A stretch of DNA of 7,832 bases from Nitrosarchaeum sp. (GTDB taxonomy: Archaea; Thermoproteota; Nitrososphaeria; Nitrososphaerales; Nitrosopumilaceae): contig SICY01000031.1 of assembly GCA_009697485.1 (NCBI GenBank), positions 1 through 7,832 on the forward strand, written 5' to 3'. Position numbers and translations under genes: made by a program. Shown here in pieces: positions 6,290 through 7,832 of this stretch (its first letter is position 1; every line of letters starts with the position of its first letter). Below the pieces are notes generated by a model. It was not told the DNA's origin and ran no database searches. It worked only from the letters and a program-made list of their open reading frames with translations.

Positions 6290-6456
6290 TACTCTCCCCA
6301 GTCTTCGCCTACACTTTCTGCTTGTTTTAGCTCAACAGTAGATCCATTTTTCTTTGCGATCTCAAAGTCGGCGCCACAATCAGGACAGGAGATAATTTCT
6401 CCAATAGAGGCATCGTCTGGGATGTTAAGAGTCGCATCACAATCTTGACAGTTCAT
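6289..6456 (-). CDS. lysW: LysW1, amino-group carrier protein with canonical C-terminal Glu
   Basis: Zinc-binding, acidic carrier of 55 residues with zinc-ligand cysteines C3, C6, C24 and C27 in two CxxC pairs. It has a conserved SVGEDWGE tail, in which Glu55 is the attachment point for glutamate or aminoadipate. It is too small for most gene callers at default settings, but the start (ATGA overlap with the argG stop) and stop (TAATG overlap with the ligase start) fix it precisely. It resembles the second copy at 499-666 throughout (CDAxxxIP, GEIxxCPxCGAxFE, SVGEDWG) but differs in the last residue. Its place between argG and the ligase suggests it is the carrier for ornithine/arginine synthesis, though it could serve lysine as well, as the single LysW of Sulfolobus does. 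Confidence 0.95.
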   Translation of the reverse strand: MNCQDCDATLNIPDDASIGEIISCPDCGADFEIAKKNGSTVELKQAESVGEDWGE

Positions 6457-7661
6457 GTTTTTGTTGACATTTTCTTTTGTAATTTAATAGCTTCTGTTGA
6501 TTGAATTCCCCATAATTCTACAAATCCTTTTGCCAATCTTTGATCAAAAGTTGATTCTGTACCATAAGTGGCGATCTTGTGACTATACAGTGAATATTCT
6601 GATTTTCTTCCCACAACACGAACGCTTCCTTTGAAGAGCTTTAGTTTCACAATTCCTGATACTGGTTTTTGTGATGTTTGGATAAATGCATCTAGTTCTT
6701 GTTTTAGTGGGTCTTGCCATAATCCTGAATATGCAAGATATGCCCACTCGTCATCAATAATTGATTTAAATTTATTTTCATGTTTTGTGTGAACCATTTT
6801 TTCTAAATCTGCATGAGCTTCAATAAGACATATGGCTCCTGGAGTTTCGTAAACCTCACGAGATTTTATTCCCACCACTCTGTCTTCAATGTGATCAACA
6901 ATTCCTACTCCTGCATCTCCTGCTTTTTTGTTTACATACTCGATTAATTTTATAGGTTCAAGAATTTTTCCATCAACTGCAACTGGTATTCCTTTTTCAA
7001 ATTTAATTTCCATGTATGTTGGTTTGTCTGGTAAATTTTTTGTTTTTACCCAAATGAATGCATCTTCAGGAGGTTCGTTGTAGGGATCTTCTAAAACTCC
7101 ACCTTCAATTGCACGTCCCCACAAATTTTGATCAATGCTGAATCTTTTTGCTACTGAATCAATTTCAATTCCATGTTTTTTTGCAAACTTTAATTCTGTT
7201 ACTCTGTCTAAATTTTTATCTCGAATTGGTGCAATAATTGGTAAATCAGAACCGGAACGTAATGTGATATCAAATCTTACTTGATCATTTCCTTTACCTG
7301 AACATCCATGAGCTAGTGCTGTTACTTTTTCTTTTTTTGCAATTTCTAAAACTTTTTCTGCAATTAATGGTCTGGCCAATGCCGTTGCTAGACAATATTT
7401 TTTTTGATAAAGTGCGTTTGCCTTAATTGATGGAAAAATAAAATTTTCAACGAATTCCTTTCTTGCATCTATGTTGTAATGTTTTATTACTCCAAGCTTT
7501 TTTGCTTTAGCTTCAATTTTTTTCTGATCATCGCCTTGACCCACATCCACAGTTACTGTTATGACATCCATATCGTATTCTTCTTGAAGATATTTTACTA
7601 CTACTGATGTGTCTAGTCCTCCGGAAAATGCAAGAATTCCTCTTTCAGTCATAAAACACAT
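6453..7661 (-). CDS. argG: Argininosuccinate synthase
   Basis: Joins citrulline and aspartate using ATP, via citrullyl-AMP, to give argininosuccinate, the next-to-last step to arginine. The 402-residue length is normal. Motifs: the ATP pyrophosphatase loop AFSGGLDTS (11-19), AHGCSGKGNDQVRF (117-130, the second family signature with Ser121 in place of the usual Thr), SIDQNLWGRAIEGG (175-188), and EDPYNEPPED (191-200). The ATG at 7661 gives MCFMTERGILAF. The second in-frame ATG at 7652 would give MTERGILAF, closer to the usual very short N-terminus; neither has a good ribosome binding site, so a leaderless transcript is plausible and the start is uncertain by three codons. It is the first gene of unit 1 and its TGA overlaps the lysW1 ATG by 4 bases. 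Linkage to the LysW cluster, rather than to argH, ties arginine synthesis to the carrier route. Confidence 0.96.
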   Translation of the reverse strand: MCFMTERGILAFSGGLDTSVVVKYLQEEYDMDVITVTVDVGQGDDQKKIEAKAKKLGVIKHYNIDARKEFVENFIFPSIKANALYQKKYCLATALARPLIAEKVLEIAKKEKVTALAHGCSGKGNDQVRFDITLRSGSDLPIIAPIRDKNLDRVTELKFAKKHGIEIDSVAKRFSIDQNLWGRAIEGGVLEDPYNEPPEDAFIWVKTKNLPDKPTYMEIKFEKGIPVAVDGKILEPIKLIEYVNKKAGDAGVGIVDHIEDRVVGIKSREVYETPGAICLIEAHADLEKMVHTKHENKFKSIIDDEWAYLAYSGLWQDPLKQELDAFIQTSQKPVSGIVKLKLFKGSVRVVGRKSEYSLYSHKIATYGTESTFDQRLAKGFVELWGIQSTEAIKLQKKMSTKT

Positions 7662-7680
7662 TTTCCCGTCGTATTTTGGA

Positions 7681-7691
7681 ATTTATCTTTT
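7681..7691 (-). promoter_or_regulatory. Candidate TATA element of the argG unit
   Basis: AAAAGATAAAT on the minus strand, centred about 25 bases before the ATG at 7661. This distance would make the argG mRNA leaderless or nearly so. It is a weak match to the archaeal TATA box; no better candidate is seen at a suitable distance. Confidence 0.35.
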
Positions 7692-7735
7692 GTGTTACGC
7701 TGAAAATTAAAAGTAAATTTGAAATTTTATCTAAC

Positions 7736-7747
7736 TAGCTTGAGCTA
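7736..7747. repeat. Palindrome TAGCT-TG-AGCTA in the divergent promoter region
   Basis: A perfect 5+5 inverted repeat with a 2-base centre, lying between the argG start and the plus-strand gene. It sits about 13 bases upstream of the plus-strand TATA element and about 75 bases from argG, so it would act on the plus-strand gene if it is an operator. It may be coincidental. Confidence 0.25.
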
Positions 7748-7759
7748 AAATTCGATGAT

Positions 7760-7766
7760 TATTTAA
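7760..7766 (+). promoter_or_regulatory. TATA box of the divergent plus-strand gene
   Basis: TATTTAA centred 26 bases before the ATG at 7789. This spacing places the transcription start at or within a base or two of the start codon, the standard leaderless arrangement in archaea. Confidence 0.55.
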
Positions 7767-7788
7767 CCGCCGAATATAACGCTGTTTT

Positions 7789-7832
7789 ATGAAAACGAGA
7801 TCGCTAATTTTTGCCGCAATTATTGGTGTTAC
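7789..7832 (+). CDS. Start of a divergent gene with a signal-peptide-like N-terminus (partial)
   Basis: Only 14 codons are visible before the window ends: MKTRSLIFAAIIGV. Two basic residues (K2, R4) followed by an unbroken hydrophobic run are typical of a secretion signal or N-terminal membrane anchor. A TATA box at the leaderless distance supports the start. Nothing of the mature protein is present, so no function can be proposed. It is divergent from argG and need not be related to amino acid synthesis. Confidence 0.6.
   Translation, partial: MKTRSLIFAAIIGV

Noticed and set aside
7712..7730. Repeated AAATTT-like sequence in the divergent region as an operator
   Set aside because: It is low-complexity AT-rich sequence where such self-complementary short words are expected by chance.
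1..7832. tRNA or rRNA genes, insertion sequences, CRISPR arrays, attachment sites
   Set aside because: No cloverleaf-like stretch, terminal repeats, transposase motifs or regularly spaced repeats were seen; nearly all the sequence is occupied by biosynthetic genes.

Overview
The window is about 7.8 kb of AT-rich, gene-dense DNA from an archaeon, most likely an ammonia-oxidising Nitrososphaerota (Thaumarchaeota) of the Nitrosopumilus type. This is judged from the gene set (LysW-dependent amino acid synthesis plus an Lrp/LysM-type regulator), the base composition, the near-leaderless promoters with a TATA box about 26 to 30 bases before the start codon, and the protein style. The taxonomic call is inference; no marker gene is present.

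Nearly everything is on the minus strand, so transcription runs from high to low coordinates. Unit 1 (about 7661 down to 1972) is argG, lysW1, a LysX/ArgX ligase, lysY, lysZ, lysJ and an Lrp/LysM-like regulator. It is tightly packed: a 4-base ATGA overlap, a 1-base TAATG overlap, gaps of 27 and 2 bases, then two 8-base overlaps. A 116-base non-coding gap follows, carrying a promoter with a perfect 7+7 palindrome on its TATA box. Unit 2 (1855 to the window edge) is a homocitrate synthase, a second LysW and a second LysX-type ligase cut off by the left edge. At the right end a divergent 127-base region separates argG from the first codons of a plus-strand gene with a signal-peptide-like start.

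Together the genes encode lysine and arginine/ornithine synthesis on an amino-group carrier protein. A LysX-type ATP-grasp ligase joins alpha-aminoadipate or glutamate to the C-terminal residue of the small zinc protein LysW. LysZ phosphorylates, LysY reduces and LysJ transaminates the attached substrate. Homocitrate synthase starts the aminoadipate branch; argininosuccinate synthase acts late in the arginine branch. There are two carriers and two ligases but one LysZ/LysY/LysJ set, so the layout suggests one carrier-ligase pair per branch feeding shared enzymes.

The most striking detail is the end of the carriers. LysW1 ends in the canonical EDWGE, while LysW2, beside homocitrate synthase, ends in EDWGQ. 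The residue that should carry the substrate is Gln rather than Glu, recalling the Gln/Glu alternative at the C-terminus of the ubiquitin-like protein Pup. The LysK hydrolase, argH, homoaconitase and homoisocitrate dehydrogenase are not in the window. No RNA genes, mobile elements or CRISPR arrays were seen, and no stretch over 300 bases lacks a gene.
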